The notes under the pieces are model-generated. The model was not told where the DNA came from, did no database searches, and was given only the letters and a program-made list of their open reading frames with translations. From positions 992,001 through 1,056,000 of the forward strand of contig NZ_CP047355.1 in assembly GCF_030408815.1 (NCBI RefSeq): 64,000 bases of DNA. Direction: 5' to 3'. Below, piece by piece: positions 8,305 through 17,587 of the stretch; positions within the stretch are counted from its first letter, which is position 1; each line of letters starts with the position of its first letter. The position numbers and the translations under genes were made by a program. The DNA comes from Corynebacterium freiburgense (GTDB lineage: Bacteria; Actinomycetota; Actinomycetes; Mycobacteriales; Mycobacteriaceae).

Positions 8305-8898
8305 ATGCAGGTAATGGCTACGCATTGGCGTGTTGTAGATATTGTTGTTGCTGCTGTTTTAGGGGTGGCTTGCGGCTTAATTTTTTGGGTTTGGAATTCC
8401 ATTGGCTATGCCTGGTATACCGCAGCAGATGCTTTTACCCCCGGTTTGGGGGGTGTTGCAAATGGGGTGTGGCTTCTTGGCGGCGTTTTAGGCGGATTGA
8501 TTATCCGTAAACCTGGTGCCGCAATCTTTGTGGAAGTTGTGGCGGCAACAGTTTCAGCACTCATTGGCAATCAATGGGGAATTGAAACGTTGTATTCGGG
8601 TATTGCCCAAGGGCTTGGGGCGGAATTGGTGTTTTTTGTATTCGGTTACCGGCGATTCGGCATCGTTGTGGCGGCACTGGCAGGTGTGGGAGCGGCTCTG
8701 GGGGGTTGGTGCCTTGAACTTGTTACAAGCGCGAATTATGCCAAGGGGGCTATTTTTAATGCTATTTATTTAGCGTCTTCATCGTTGTCTGGGGTATTCC
8801 TTGCTGGCATTTTGGCGTTTATTCTTGTGAGGGCATTAGCCGCCACAGGAGCATTGGATCGTTTTGCAGCAGGCCGAGAAAGGCAGCATTTAGTGTAA
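8305..8898 (+). CDS. ykoE: YkoE-family substrate-binding membrane subunit of an ECF transporter (thiamine precursor)
   Basis: 197 residues with about five or six hydrophobic helices. Sequences such as DAFTPGLGGVANGVWLLGG and EVVAATVSALIGNQWG are typical of YkoE. This S component recognises hydroxymethylpyrimidine or thiamine. The TPP riboswitch directly upstream supports the substrate. ATG 8305 follows GGAGGAAGG closely; ATG 8314 has better spacing (8 bases from AAGGA) and may be the true start. It overlaps the next gene as TAATG. Confidence 0.9.
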   Translation: MQVMATHWRVVDIVVAAVLGVACGLIFWVWNSIGYAWYTAADAFTPGLGGVANGVWLLGGVLGGLIIRKPGAAIFVEVVAATVSALIGNQWGIETLYSGIAQGLGAELVFFVFGYRRFGIVVAALAGVGAALGGWCLELVTSANYAKGAIFNAIYLASSSLSGVFLAGILAFILVRALAATGALDRFAAGRERQHLV

Positions 8899-10250
8899 TG
8901 GCAGGCAGTGAAGTTGTAGCAAAAGATTTCGGTTGGCGTCATGCTGGGCGGAAAGACCCTGTATTGCAAAACGTAAGTTTTCGGATTCGGCCTGGTGAAA
9001 GAGTGCTTTTACTCGGTGAATCTGGCTCCGGAAAGTCAACGCTTTTAGCTGCACTTGCTGGTGTGCTTGGGGACCATGATGACGGTGAACGCGCCGGGGA
9101 GATATCTATTGAACCCGGCCCCGTTGGCATGGTGTTGCAAAATCCTGATTCTCAAGTAATTTCAAGTCGGGTTGGTGACGATATCGCCTTTGGGTGTGAA
9201 AATCTCCGTGTGCCCAAATGTGAGATTTGGCCACGCGTGGAGTTTGCGCTTCATGCCGTAGGGCTGGGTGTGCCATTGGATTACCCGACGGCGCGGCTTT
9301 CCGGAGGGCAAAAACAACGCTTAGCATTGGCTGGAGTATTGGCAATGCATGCGGGCTTAATTTTGCTTGATGAACCGACGGCGAATTTAGATCCAAACGG
9401 CGTTGAGGAAGTTGTCCATGCTGTGCAACAGGCAATTACAGAAACAGGTGCAACACTTATTGTGGTCGAGCATCGTGTTGCACAGTGGTTGGATGTTATT
9501 GATCGGGTGATCGTCTTGGGGGATGGTGGCGTGGTTGCTGATGGTCCTCCCGAGATTTTAGAGTCGCTTGATTTACCTGGGGTGTGGCTTCCTAATACTC
9601 CGATGCCCAAGCTAGAACGACGGCAATCAGATACTAAAGTTTTGGTTGCCCAGGATTTAATTACTGGTTATTCTTCACCGATTGGAGAACCTCGGAATCT
9701 TGCATTGCGTCAGGGCACGTCGACGGTAATTACCGGTCCGAATGGGGTGGGTAAGACTACATTGGCTTTGACTTTGGCTGGTTTGCTTCGCCCTCTAGGT
9801 GGAACGATTAAGGGCTTTGCATCACCGCCATATACCTGGAAATCTCGTGAGCTTGCTCGAAGAATTGGATATGTGTTCCAAGATCCTGAACATCAGTTTG
9901 TGGCACGTAATGTATGGGAAGAATTGCAGATTGGTCCAAAGGTGATGGGGGTCAATGCAGACAATCGCATTGAGGAGTTATTGCACCGGCTACGTTTGGA
10001 ACATCTTGCTCAGGCAAATCCTTTTACCCTTTCGGGTGGACAAAAGCGCAGGTTATCGGTTGCTACTGCATTGGTAGCTTCGCCGGAAGTATTGATTCTT
10101 GATGAGCCGACCTTTGGGCAGGATCGCCGTACTTTTATGGAGCTTGTACAAATTCTTCGGGACTTAACAGAAGACGGTATTAGCATTTGTTCAATTTCGC
10201 ATGATGAGCTTTTTCTACAGGCACTTGGCGATTATGAGGTTGCACTATGA
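8898..10250 (+). CDS. ykoD: YkoD: ECF transporter ATPase with two ABC domains
   Basis: 450 residues. Domain one has [22 protein letters not shown] and ILLDEPTANLDP. Domain two has TGPNGVGKTT, LSGGQKRRLSVA and LILDEPTFGQD. The fusion of the two EcfA-type ATPases is the usual YkoD architecture. It couples ATP hydrolysis to import through YkoC and YkoE. The start overlaps ykoE by one base and the end overlaps ykoC by four (ATGA), so the three are translated together. Confidence 0.93.
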   Translation: MAGSEVVAKDFGWRHAGRKDPVLQNVSFRIRPGERVLLLGESGSGKSTLLAALAGVLGDHDDGERAGEISIEPGPVGMVLQNPDSQVISSRVGDDIAFGCENLRVPKCEIWPRVEFALHAVGLGVPLDYPTARLSGGQKQRLALAGVLAMHAGLILLDEPTANLDPNGVEEVVHAVQQAITETGATLIVVEHRVAQWLDVIDRVIVLGDGGVVADGPPEILESLDLPGVWLPNTPMPKLERRQSDTKVLVAQDLITGYSSPIGEPRNLALRQGTSTVITGPNGVGKTTLALTLAGLLRPLGGTIKGFASPPYTWKSRELARRIGYVFQDPEHQFVARNVWEELQIGPKVMGVNADNRIEELLHRLRLEHLAQANPFTLSGGQKRRLSVATALVASPEVLILDEPTFGQDRRTFMELVQILRDLTEDGISICSISHDELFLQALGDYEVAL

Positions 10251-10981
10251 ATCCGGTGACCAGGATTTTAGGGTTGATTATTGTGACAACCCCACTGCTA
10301 TTGAGTGTTGATGTTGTCTCGGCGGGTGTGTCACTGGTGTGGACGATTATATTGGCGCCACTAGCCGGAGTGAATCTTATAGTCCTTGCACGCCGAAGTA
10401 TTCCAGTATTTTTAGCAGCCCCGATTTCGGGGATCTCTATGGCACTGTATGGGCGCCCGGAGGGGCATGAATATTTCTCGTTTCTTTTCGCACGGGTGAC
10501 CGATAATTCGCTTGAGCTTGCGCTAGCAATTATGGTGCGTGTCCTCGCTGTGGGCATTCCTGTTGTTGTACTTACTGCAAAGATAGATCCCACAGATTTA
10601 GGCGATGGCCTGGCGCAGATTTTGCGTCTACCTGCTCGTTTTGTGGTTGGAGCCGTTGCCGGTGTGCGGCTTGTGAGTCTATTCCGTCAGGATTGGGACG
10701 CAATGGGCCGTGCGCGCCGTGCGCGAGGTATCGCGGATCAGAGCCGCATTCGATACGCGTTTACTATGGTGTTTGGTTTATTAGTGTTGGCGTTGCGGCG
10801 TGGTGCTGCATTGGCAACGGCAATGGAAGCCAGGGGTTTTGGTTCCAGCGAGCGTACGTGGGCGCGGGTATCTCGGCTTTCGCGTATCGACGCCGCGGCA
10901 CTACTGATTTGTATTGGGGTCGCGGTTTGCTCACTTGGTGTTTCAATTGCTGTGGGTTCATTCCGTTTTTTGGGTGCCTGA
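10247..10981 (+). CDS. ykoC: YkoC: ECF transporter transmembrane subunit (EcfT/CbiQ family)
   Basis: 244 residues. Hydrophobic N-terminal helices are followed by the cytoplasmic coupling segment DWDAMGRARRARGIAD, then MEARGFGSSERTW. The two Ala-Arg-Gly type motifs (RARRARG and AMEARGFG) are the EcfT hallmarks that contact the ATPases. It completes the ECF transporter encoded by the two genes before it and shares their TPP control. Confidence 0.92.
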   Translation: MNPVTRILGLIIVTTPLLLSVDVVSAGVSLVWTIILAPLAGVNLIVLARRSIPVFLAAPISGISMALYGRPEGHEYFSFLFARVTDNSLELALAIMVRVLAVGIPVVVLTAKIDPTDLGDGLAQILRLPARFVVGAVAGVRLVSLFRQDWDAMGRARRARGIADQSRIRYAFTMVFGLLVLALRRGAALATAMEARGFGSSERTWARVSRLSRIDAAALLICIGVAVCSLGVSIAVGSFRFLGA

Positions 10982-11426
10982 TGTGATCATTCTTATTGAC
11001 GGCCGTTCGGGATCAGGAAAAACAACACTGGCTCATGCTCTTGGGAAGCACCTCGATTGGCCAGTAGTGCATCTCGATGATTTTTATCCAGGGTGGGATG
11101 GTTTAGCCGCTGGGCGAGCTGCTGTCCCTTCCGTTATTACAGAACGAAGGTTCCAGCGATGGGATTGGGAACATAATATCGCTGGAACATGGGTTGATGT
11201 ACCCCGTGGTGACCTCATTATTGAAGGGGTAGGAGCGGTGACTGCGGCGTCGATACGCGCCGCTGGTGATGATGTATTGACCATTGTTGTGCAGGCGCCT
11301 GTAGAAGTTCGAAAAGCGCGTGCGTTACGGCGTGACCCAGGCTTTGCAGAATACTGGGATATGTGGGCGGCGCAGGAAGACGAACATTTTGCAAATTTTG
11401 TACCAGTTGACATGATCGTTCGGTGA
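10974..11426 (+). CDS. P-loop nucleoside/nucleotide kinase-like protein
   Basis: About 150 residues. The P-loop DGRSGSGKTT sits at the very N-terminus, followed by HLDDFYPGWDG, a lid-like region and RRDP. The layout resembles the uridine-kinase/ATPase branch of P-loop kinases, but the substrate is unknown. No ATG exists near the conserved start; GTG 10974 (8-base overlap with ykoC) or GTG 10983 are the candidates and neither has a good ribosome site. Its place behind ykoEDC suggests it is read with the thiamine transport operon. Confidence 0.75.
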   Translation: MPDVIILIDGRSGSGKTTLAHALGKHLDWPVVHLDDFYPGWDGLAAGRAAVPSVITERRFQRWDWEHNIAGTWVDVPRGDLIIEGVGAVTAASIRAAGDDVLTIVVQAPVEVRKARALRRDPGFAEYWDMWAAQEDEHFANFVPVDMIVR

Positions 11427-11818
11427 AGGAAATACGTATCGCGGCAATGGTGCTCCGTAATGCGGCTGGTGATGTTTTGAGCGTGCGAAAACAAGGAACA
11501 CATGCATTTATGCTGCCCGGCGGAAAAGTTGAAACTGGAGAAGATCCTCGGCACACTGCCTGCCGGGAAATACAAGAAGAACTCGGACTACTGATCGACC
11601 CAGACACACTCGAATATTTCGGTGAATTTACGGCGCCAGCGGCAAATGAACCCGGATGGAATGTACGTTGCGATGTTTTTATTCTCCCCAAACCGCTAGA
11701 CATATTGCCGCGAGCGCGAGCGGAAATTGTGGAAAGTGTGTGGTGTTCCCTAACTGAGGAAACGCGCCAGTTAGCACCTTTGAGCAGGGATATTGTTTTT
11801 CCAGCATTATGTAACTAA
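11423..11818 (+). CDS. Nudix hydrolase
   Basis: 131 residues with a complete Nudix box: GGKVETGEDPRHTACREIQ then EELGL, which fits GX5EX7REUXEEXGU. It is preceded by the usual beta strand (IRIAAMVLRNAAGDVLSVRK). Such enzymes cleave nucleoside diphosphates linked to another group; the substrate cannot be read. GTG 11423 overlaps the kinase-like gene as GTGA, so it is the last gene of the riboswitch-led operon. A house-cleaning or (d)NTP role is the default guess. Confidence 0.85.
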   Translation: MKEIRIAAMVLRNAAGDVLSVRKQGTHAFMLPGGKVETGEDPRHTACREIQEELGLLIDPDTLEYFGEFTAPAANEPGWNVRCDVFILPKPLDILPRARAEIVESVWCSLTEETRQLAPLSRDIVFPALCN

Positions 11819-11926
11819 TACAGTTCGAACATAGATATGGGGGTGTTTAATGGGGGGATTTCACCATGCCTACTTATAGTTTGCGTAAAACGTGTGCGGG
11901 AGCCGATATTTTTCATCGGACGTGGT

Positions 11927-11937
11927 TTGTATAACAA
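11927..11937. promoter_or_regulatory. Putative LldR operator upstream of lactate permease
   Basis: The sequence TTGTATAACAA fits the TNGTNNNACNA motif described for the lactate-responsive regulator LldR of C. glutamicum. It lies 93 bases before the permease start, in a 211-base gap. A motif this short could occur by chance, but its position fits. Confidence 0.45.
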
Positions 11938-12029
11938 TAGTCAACAGAATTCCATGCTCTATGCTGGTTTCGTTCATTGAGCAGTTTTCGTATTTCAATC
12001 GACCCATCAATACCGTGTAAGGAGTTGCA

Positions 12030-13700
12030 GTGAACACTTTTACCGCTGTGACTGACTCAGTTGGCGGGAGCCTTGGTCTTTCCGCCCTTGTGGCGTGTAT
12101 TCCACTCTTGGCATTTTTTGTAATGCTGATTGGTGTAAAAGCTCGCGCCCATGTATCCGCAGCTGTGGCCACCCTCACCGCAATGATCGTTGCAATCGCC
12201 GGATTTAATATGCCTGGCGAACTTGCCTTTATGTCGGTGCTTCGTGGTGGTGTATTTGGCTTTTTCCCAATCGTTTGGGTAATCGTTATGGCGATCTGGT
12301 TCTACCAGATCACCGTAGCTTCAGGCCGTTTTGAAGACCTCCGCCGTACCTTTGACAAGTTAGGTGATGGTGATGTTCGCATCCAAGCCATCTTGATCGC
12401 ATTCTGTTTCGGTGGTCTTCTTGAGGCTCTCGCTGGTTTCGGTGCGCCGGTTGCCATTACCGCAACCATGATTCTGGCGCTTGGTGTAAAGCCACTCAAG
12501 GCCGCTACTGTGGTACTTCTCGCTAACACCGCTCCCGTGGCATTCGGTGCTGTGGCTATTCCAATTACTACCGCAGGTAATGTGTCGGATCGTACATTGG
12601 AGCAGACCCAAAACATTGCTGCAATCGTAGGTCATCAGGCACCATTGATTGCAGTATTCGTACCTGCAATCCTGCTGTTTATCCTCGATGGTATGCGGGG
12701 TGTCCGTGAGGCATGGATCCCAGCATTCGTTATTGGTATTTCATTTGCAATCGCACAGTGGGCAACCTCAAACTACTTTGCATACCAGCTTACCGACGTC
12801 GTGGCCTGTATCGTCTCACTTGGTGCGGCTTTCCTTTTCCTCCGTTTCTGGGAGCCACGTGGCATCGATGAAATGCGCAAGCGTATGGACTTGCCGCCAG
12901 CAGCCGTCAACGAAGAACTTCCAGTAGGCCGAGTTTGGATGGCACTTATGCCATACTTTGTAGTGACCGTTGTATTCGGTATTGCCAACCTCAGCGAAAC
13001 CGTAAAGGGCTTGCTCAAAACAGCAACTATCACCATTGATTGGCCATTGCTCAAGGATCGCCTGGTGACCGCTTCTGGGAAGCCAGTTAAGACCGCTTAC
13101 GATCTCGACCTGCTGTTTAATCCAGGAACACTGCTCTTAATTTCTGGCCTTATCGTTGCAATCACGTACATGATTTACAACGAAAACGGCAAATACTCTC
13201 TTAGCCCGGTTCAGGTATGGAATGAATTCACCGGAACCTGGTACCGCATGCGCTGGTCAGCAGTAACCATTGTGCTCGTCCTCGGCTTGGCATATGTGAT
13301 GAACTACTCTGGCCAAACGATTGCAATTGGTCAATACGTTGCTTCTCTTGGCGCGGTATACGCTTTCCTTGCACCAACTCTTGGCTGGATTGGTACCGCA
13401 GTTACCGGCTCCGACACCTCTGCCAACGCTCTATTTGGCAAGATGCAGGTTACAGCTGCAGAACATGCTGGACTTAACCCAGACCTTATGCTTGCCGCCA
13501 ATACCACCGGTGGTGTTGTAGGTAAGATGATCTCGCCTCAGTCCTTGGCTATTGCAGCTACTGCAGTGCAGATGGAAGGTCGGGAATCCGATATCTTCAA
13601 GGCAGTAGTTGGCTGGTCCTTCGTGCTTCTACTCGTGGTTTGCTGCCTTATCTTCCTGCAAACAAACGTACTTGCCTTTATGGCTCCAGTGGTCAACTAA
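12030..13700 (+). CDS. lctP: L-lactate permease
   Basis: 556 residues, the normal length for LctP family transporters, with about 12-14 membrane helices. The conserved segment GGLLEALAGFGAPVAITATM and the C-terminal GSDTSANALFGKMQ are family signatures. It should import lactate, or glycolate, with protons. The GTG start has AAGGAG five bases upstream. The gene stands alone, with no lldD lactate dehydrogenase next to it, unlike C. glutamicum where permease and dehydrogenase are paired. It ends at a strong hairpin. Confidence 0.93.
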   Translation: MNTFTAVTDSVGGSLGLSALVACIPLLAFFVMLIGVKARAHVSAAVATLTAMIVAIAGFNMPGELAFMSVLRGGVFGFFPIVWVIVMAIWFYQITVASGRFEDLRRTFDKLGDGDVRIQAILIAFCFGGLLEALAGFGAPVAITATMILALGVKPLKAATVVLLANTAPVAFGAVAIPITTAGNVSDRTLEQTQNIAAIVGHQAPLIAVFVPAILLFILDGMRGVREAWIPAFVIGISFAIAQWATSNYFAYQLTDVVACIVSLGAAFLFLRFWEPRGIDEMRKRMDLPPAAVNEELPVGRVWMALMPYFVVTVVFGIANLSETVKGLLKTATITIDWPLLKDRLVTASGKPVKTAYDLDLLFNPGTLLLISGLIVAITYMIYNENGKYSLSPVQVWNEFTGTWYRMRWSAVTIVLVLGLAYVMNYSGQTIAIGQYVASLGAVYAFLAPTLGWIGTAVTGSDTSANALFGKMQVTAAEHAGLNPDLMLAANTTGGVVGKMISPQSLAIAATAVQMEGRESDIFKAVVGWSFVLLLVVCCLIFLQTNVLAFMAPVVN

Positions 13701-13725
13701 GGTCTCTACGATTACACAACACATG

Positions 13726-13772
13726 CCTGGGCTGTGCTGCTTCCCTATATTTGAGAAGCAGCACAGCCCAGG
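13726..13772 (+). terminator. Strong hairpin terminator after lactate permease
   Basis: A perfect 17-bp stem (CCTGGGCTGTGCTGCTT paired with its complement at 13756-13772) with a 13-base loop. The sequence after it (TTGTGTGTTTAT) is T-rich but not a clean T-run. Flanking ACACAA and TTGTGT extend the pairing. Confidence 0.8.
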
Positions 13773-13966
13773 TTGTGTGTTTATAGCTTGAAATGATGCC
13801 TTTAAGCCATCAAGCTAATAAAGGGGTAAAAAAGGGGGTAAGGGCAGGGGAGGGGGTGTAATTCCTATTGTGCGCTTTGCTTTAGTGCAATTTGCCAAGG
13901 TCGCGCGCTTTTCATGCTGGATGTTTAAATGAAGCAAATGTTAACTCTATGTAAGCGGATTCATGT

Positions 13967-13982
13967 TTTGACTTAGCTCACA
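13967..13982. promoter_or_regulatory. Putative GlxR (CRP-type) site upstream of peptide importer
   Basis: TTTGACTTAGCTCACA matches the GlxR consensus TGTGANNTANNTCACA except for one base in the left half-site. It lies 42 bases before the lipoprotein ATG and overlaps a TTGACT. GlxR is the global cAMP-responsive regulator of Corynebacterium. Confidence 0.6.
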
Positions 13983-14023
13983 GTTAGGATACGAAGAACC
14001 CAGAATTTCTAGGAGGTTTCAAC

Positions 14024-15607
14024 ATGGCTTGGAAAAAGACGCTCGCGGTAACCGCCGCAACCGCTCTTACATTCGGTCTTGCTGCTTGCTCAAATGACAG
14101 TGGCTCCGGTGGTGCGACTGGTGGCGCAAATTACATCACTGTCTATGGCAGTGAACCGCAAAATCCGCTGCATCCCGCAAACACAAATGAAACGGGTGGC
14201 GGTAACGTTATTGACGTTATCTTTGCTGGATTGTCCTACTATGACTCTGATGGAAAAATCCATAACGAGGTTGCAAAGTCTGTTGAACTTGAGGGCGAAA
14301 AAACCTATAAAGTCACGCTCAAAGACGATCAGAAATTCTCTGATGGAACCCAAGTAAAAGCTGATAACTTTGTAAAAGCTTGGAATTACGCGGTTGAAAA
14401 CTCCTGGAATAATGCCCATTTCTTTGAATCAATCAAAGGCTTTGAAGAAGGCAAACCTCTTGAAGGTCTGAAGGTTATTGATGATAAAACCTTCACCATT
14501 GAACTTACCCAGCCTGAGGCAGATTTCCCACTACGCTTGGGATATTCTGCATTTTTCCCATTGCCTGATGTGGCTTTTGAAGACATGGAAGCCTTTGGCG
14601 AAAAGCCAGTTGGTAATGGTCCATTTAAGGTCAGCGAATGGAACCACAACCAAGACATCACACTGGAACCGAATGGCGAGTATAAGGGTGATCGCCAAGT
14701 TCAAAACGATGGTGTAAAGTTCGTCTTCTATCCAAAACTAGATGCCGCCTATGCGGATTTGTTGGCTGGCAACTTGGACGTCCTGGATACGGTTCCAGAA
14801 AGCGCATTTGCTAACTACCAAGAAGAACTTGGTGACCGTTGGGTAAACCAGCCAGCTGCCGTATTCCAATCCTTTACCATTCCAGAAAAGCTGGAACATT
14901 TCTCTGGTGAAGAAGGAAAACTCCGCCGCGAGGCAATTTCATTGGCAATTAACCGTAAGGAGATCACTGAAAAGATCTTCCAAGGTACCCGCACCCCTGC
15001 AACAGATTTCACCTCCCCAGTTATCGATGGACACACCGATTCCCTTAAAGGTGAAGAAGTCCTGGAATACAACCCTGAAAAAGCAAAAGAACTGTGGGCA
15101 AAAGCCGACGCCATGAATAAGTTCACTGGCGAATTCTCCCTTGCTTACAATGCTGATGGTGGCCACCAGCCTTGGGTAGACGCGGTAGTGAACTCTATTA
15201 AAAATGTATTGGGCATTGAAGCCGTTGGCGCACCATACCCAGACTTCAAGTCATTCCGCGATGATATTACTAACCGCACTATCGGTTCTGCATTCCGTAC
15301 CGGCTGGCAAGGTGATTACCCTGGCCTTGGCAACTTCCTTGTGCCGCTTTATGCCACCGGTGGAAGCTCCAATGATGGTGACTACTCCAATGCTGAAGTA
15401 GATGCACTGTTTAAGAAGGCTGCTGGTGCTGATTCCGTTGAAGAATCCACCAAGATCTACAATGAAGCACAGGAAGTTCTACTTAAGGATTTGCCAGCTA
15501 TTCCAACTTGGTACTCCAATGTGACTGCGGGCTGGTCCGAAAATGTAGAAAATGTGAAGTTCAACTGGAAATCCAAGCCTGAACTGCACGCCATTACTAA
15601 GAAGTAA
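14024..15607 (+). CDS. Oligopeptide/dipeptide ABC substrate-binding lipoprotein
   Basis: 527 residues, SBP_bac_5 family, OppA-like. The signal peptide MAWKKTLAVTAATALTFG ends in the lipobox LAAC. The family motif DDQKFSDGTQVKADNFVKAW is near residue 105. AGGAGG lies 7 bases before the ATG. It should capture peptides outside the membrane for the permeases that follow. First gene of a four-gene operon ending at a good terminator. Resembles the opp operon of C. glutamicum. Unlike the lipoprotein at 2189 it carries no twin-arginine motif. Confidence 0.92.
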   Translation: MAWKKTLAVTAATALTFGLAACSNDSGSGGATGGANYITVYGSEPQNPLHPANTNETGGGNVIDVIFAGLSYYDSDGKIHNEVAKSVELEGEKTYKVTLKDDQKFSDGTQVKADNFVKAWNYAVENSWNNAHFFESIKGFEEGKPLEGLKVIDDKTFTIELTQPEADFPLRLGYSAFFPLPDVAFEDMEAFGEKPVGNGPFKVSEWNHNQDITLEPNGEYKGDRQVQNDGVKFVFYPKLDAAYADLLAGNLDVLDTVPESAFANYQEELGDRWVNQPAAVFQSFTIPEKLEHFSGEEGKLRREAISLAINRKEITEKIFQGTRTPATDFTSPVIDGHTDSLKGEEVLEYNPEKAKELWAKADAMNKFTGEFSLAYNADGGHQPWVDAVVNSIKNVLGIEAVGAPYPDFKSFRDDITNRTIGSAFRTGWQGDYPGLGNFLVPLYATGGSSNDGDYSNAEVDALFKKAAGADSVEESTKIYNEAQEVLLKDLPAIPTWYSNVTAGWSENVENVKFNWKSKPELHAITKK

Positions 15608-15715
15608 TGCCGTGAATACCTAATAATGCCGTTGCCCTGGTCGCACAATTTGCACCAGGGCATTCGGTGTCTACTCGTATTCTTTTTGTAACGTTCATTT
15701 TTAGGATTTCCCACT

Positions 15716-16642
15716 ATGTTGCGCTATGTAGGGCGCCGATTGCTTCAAACAATTCCCGTATTTTTTGGGGCAACGCTACTTATTTACGCCCTTGTATTTT
15801 TAATGCCAGGTGATCCGGTCCAGGCGCTTGGCGGAGATCGCGGACTCAGTGAAGCCGCAGCGGCTAGAATTCGCGCCCAATATAATTTGGATCAGCCATT
15901 TATTATTCAGTATTTGCTGTACGTCAAAGGAATTTTCTTCCTAGATTTCGGCACCACTTTCTCGGGGCGCCCGGTATCTGAAGCGATGGCAAATGCCTTT
16001 CCGGTAACCATCAAACTTGCCACAATGGCATTGGTATTTGAAGGCGTCCTAGGAGTAGCCTTCGGTTTCTTTGCCGGAATCCGTCGCGGTGGAATTTTCG
16101 ATTCCACGGTATTGGTAATGTCCCTGTTTGTTATTGCTGTTCCTTCATTTGTAATCGGTTTTGTTTTCCAATTCCTCGTTGGTGTGAAGTGGAAATTGCT
16201 CCCAGTAACCGTTGGCTCGAATGTTTCATTTACGTCATTACTTATGCCGGCGATAGTGCTTGGTGCCGTATCATTTGCCTATGTTTTGCGGCTTACTCGA
16301 CAGTCTGTAAGTGAGAATCTTTCTGCAGATTATGTTCGAACCGCTCGTGCCAAGGGACTTTCCAATGGTTCGGTGTTGCGGCGACATGTCCTCCGCAATT
16401 CGCTTATTCCTGTGGCGACCTATCTTGGTGCTGACCTTGGTACCTTAATGGCCGGCGCTATTGTGACCGAAGGTATTTTTGGAATTAATGGTGTGGGCGG
16501 CACTATGTATCAAGCAATTCTTAAGGGTGAGCCAACCACAATCGTCTCATTTACCACCGCGCTTGTTGTGGTGTATATCTTTGCGAACTTAGTGGTGGAT
16601 ATGGTTTACGCAATTCTAGATCCGAGGATTCGCTATGCCTGA
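15716..16642 (+). CDS. Peptide ABC importer permease, OppB/DppB type
   Basis: 308 residues, begins MLRYVGRRLLQTIPVFFGAT as expected for OppB/DppB. About six membrane helices. The ATPase-contact loop reads YVRTARAKGLSNGSVLRRHV, followed by the family ending EGIFGINGVGG. The gap of 108 bases after the lipoprotein gene contains a weak GC-rich hairpin (GTTGCCCTGG / CCAGGGC, 15631-15662) that may lower expression of the membrane genes relative to the binding protein. Confidence 0.93.
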   Translation: MLRYVGRRLLQTIPVFFGATLLIYALVFLMPGDPVQALGGDRGLSEAAAARIRAQYNLDQPFIIQYLLYVKGIFFLDFGTTFSGRPVSEAMANAFPVTIKLATMALVFEGVLGVAFGFFAGIRRGGIFDSTVLVMSLFVIAVPSFVIGFVFQFLVGVKWKLLPVTVGSNVSFTSLLMPAIVLGAVSFAYVLRLTRQSVSENLSADYVRTARAKGLSNGSVLRRHVLRNSLIPVATYLGADLGTLMAGAIVTEGIFGINGVGGTMYQAILKGEPTTIVSFTTALVVVYIFANLVVDMVYAILDPRIRYA

Positions 16643-17585
16643 TAAGAAAATTTATCCTGGACAGGAACGGTTTATTGCTGAAACAGATGAGACCGGTCTC
16701 GGCGCGGTCGATGCTGTGGCCGATGAATCCGCCCCTACATCAGTGTGGGGTGAAGCGTGGCGGTATCTCCGTAAGCGTCCACTGTTTTGGTGCGCTGCAA
16801 CCCTTATTGTGATTGCCATTCTTCTGGCTTTAGTTCCGCAACTATTTACTAATACTGATCCGCGGTTATGTGAGCTTTCCCGCTCGTTGGACGACCCTTC
16901 GTCAGGGCATCCCTTTGGGTTTGATCGACAGGGATGTGATATTTACGCCCGCACGATCTATGGTGCCCGCGCTTCAGTTACTGTTGGTGTGCTTACTACA
17001 CTGCTTGTTGTATTTATCGGCGTTGTGTTTGGCTCGCTTGCGGGTTACTTCGGTGGCATTATCGACGCCATCCTCTCCCGTGTCACCGACGTGTTTTACG
17101 CTATACCGTTCGTACTGGCAGCAATTGTGGTGATGCAGCTTTTTAAAGAGCACCGCACGATTTTCACCGTGGTTATTGTGCTTGGTCTTTTTGGTTGGAC
17201 CAATATTGCTCGTATTACTCGTGGAGCGGTCTTAAGCGTTAAAAACGAGGAATATGTTACGGCCGCCCGCGCGGTTGGGGCGTCGAAAACGAAAATTCTT
17301 TTGACGCATATTCTGCCCAACGCTGCGGCCCCAATTATTGTGTACGCTACCGTGGCATTAGGCACGTTTATTGTGGCTGAGGCTACCCTGTCCTTCCTAG
17401 GTATTGGGTTGCCTACCACTATTGTGTCCTGGGGTGGAGATATTTCGAATGCACAAACTTCCTTACGCACGCAACCAATGGTGCTGTTCTACCCGGCCAT
17501 GGCTTTGGCTGCTACAGTTTTGAGCTTCATCATGATGGGTGATGTGGTCCGTGACGCGCTAGATCCAAAATCAAGGAAGCGATAA
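16635..17585 (+). CDS. Peptide ABC importer permease, OppC/DppC type
   Basis: 316 residues with a long hydrophilic N-terminus of about 50 residues before the first helix, as in OppC. The motif HPFGFDRQGCDIYARTIYGA marks the family, and the coupling loop is YVTAARAVGASKTKILLTHI. It overlaps the preceding permease by 8 bases. The C-terminal end GDVVRDALDPKSRKR is typical. It forms the channel together with the other permease. Confidence 0.93.
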   Translation: MPDKKIYPGQERFIAETDETGLGAVDAVADESAPTSVWGEAWRYLRKRPLFWCAATLIVIAILLALVPQLFTNTDPRLCELSRSLDDPSSGHPFGFDRQGCDIYARTIYGARASVTVGVLTTLLVVFIGVVFGSLAGYFGGIIDAILSRVTDVFYAIPFVLAAIVVMQLFKEHRTIFTVVIVLGLFGWTNIARITRGAVLSVKNEEYVTAARAVGASKTKILLTHILPNAAAPIIVYATVALGTFIVAEATLSFLGIGLPTTIVSWGGDISNAQTSLRTQPMVLFYPAMALAATVLSFIMMGDVVRDALDPKSRKR

Positions 17586-17587
17586 TC

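Larger units (their letters stand above)
13701..14023. other. Intergenic region between lactate permease and peptide importer
   Basis: 323 bases without a gene. It holds the terminator hairpin at 13726-13772, a purine-rich tract near 13820-13860, and a GlxR-like box at 13967-13982 that should regulate the importer. TAGGAT at 13986-13991 may be a -10 element. Confidence 0.6.
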
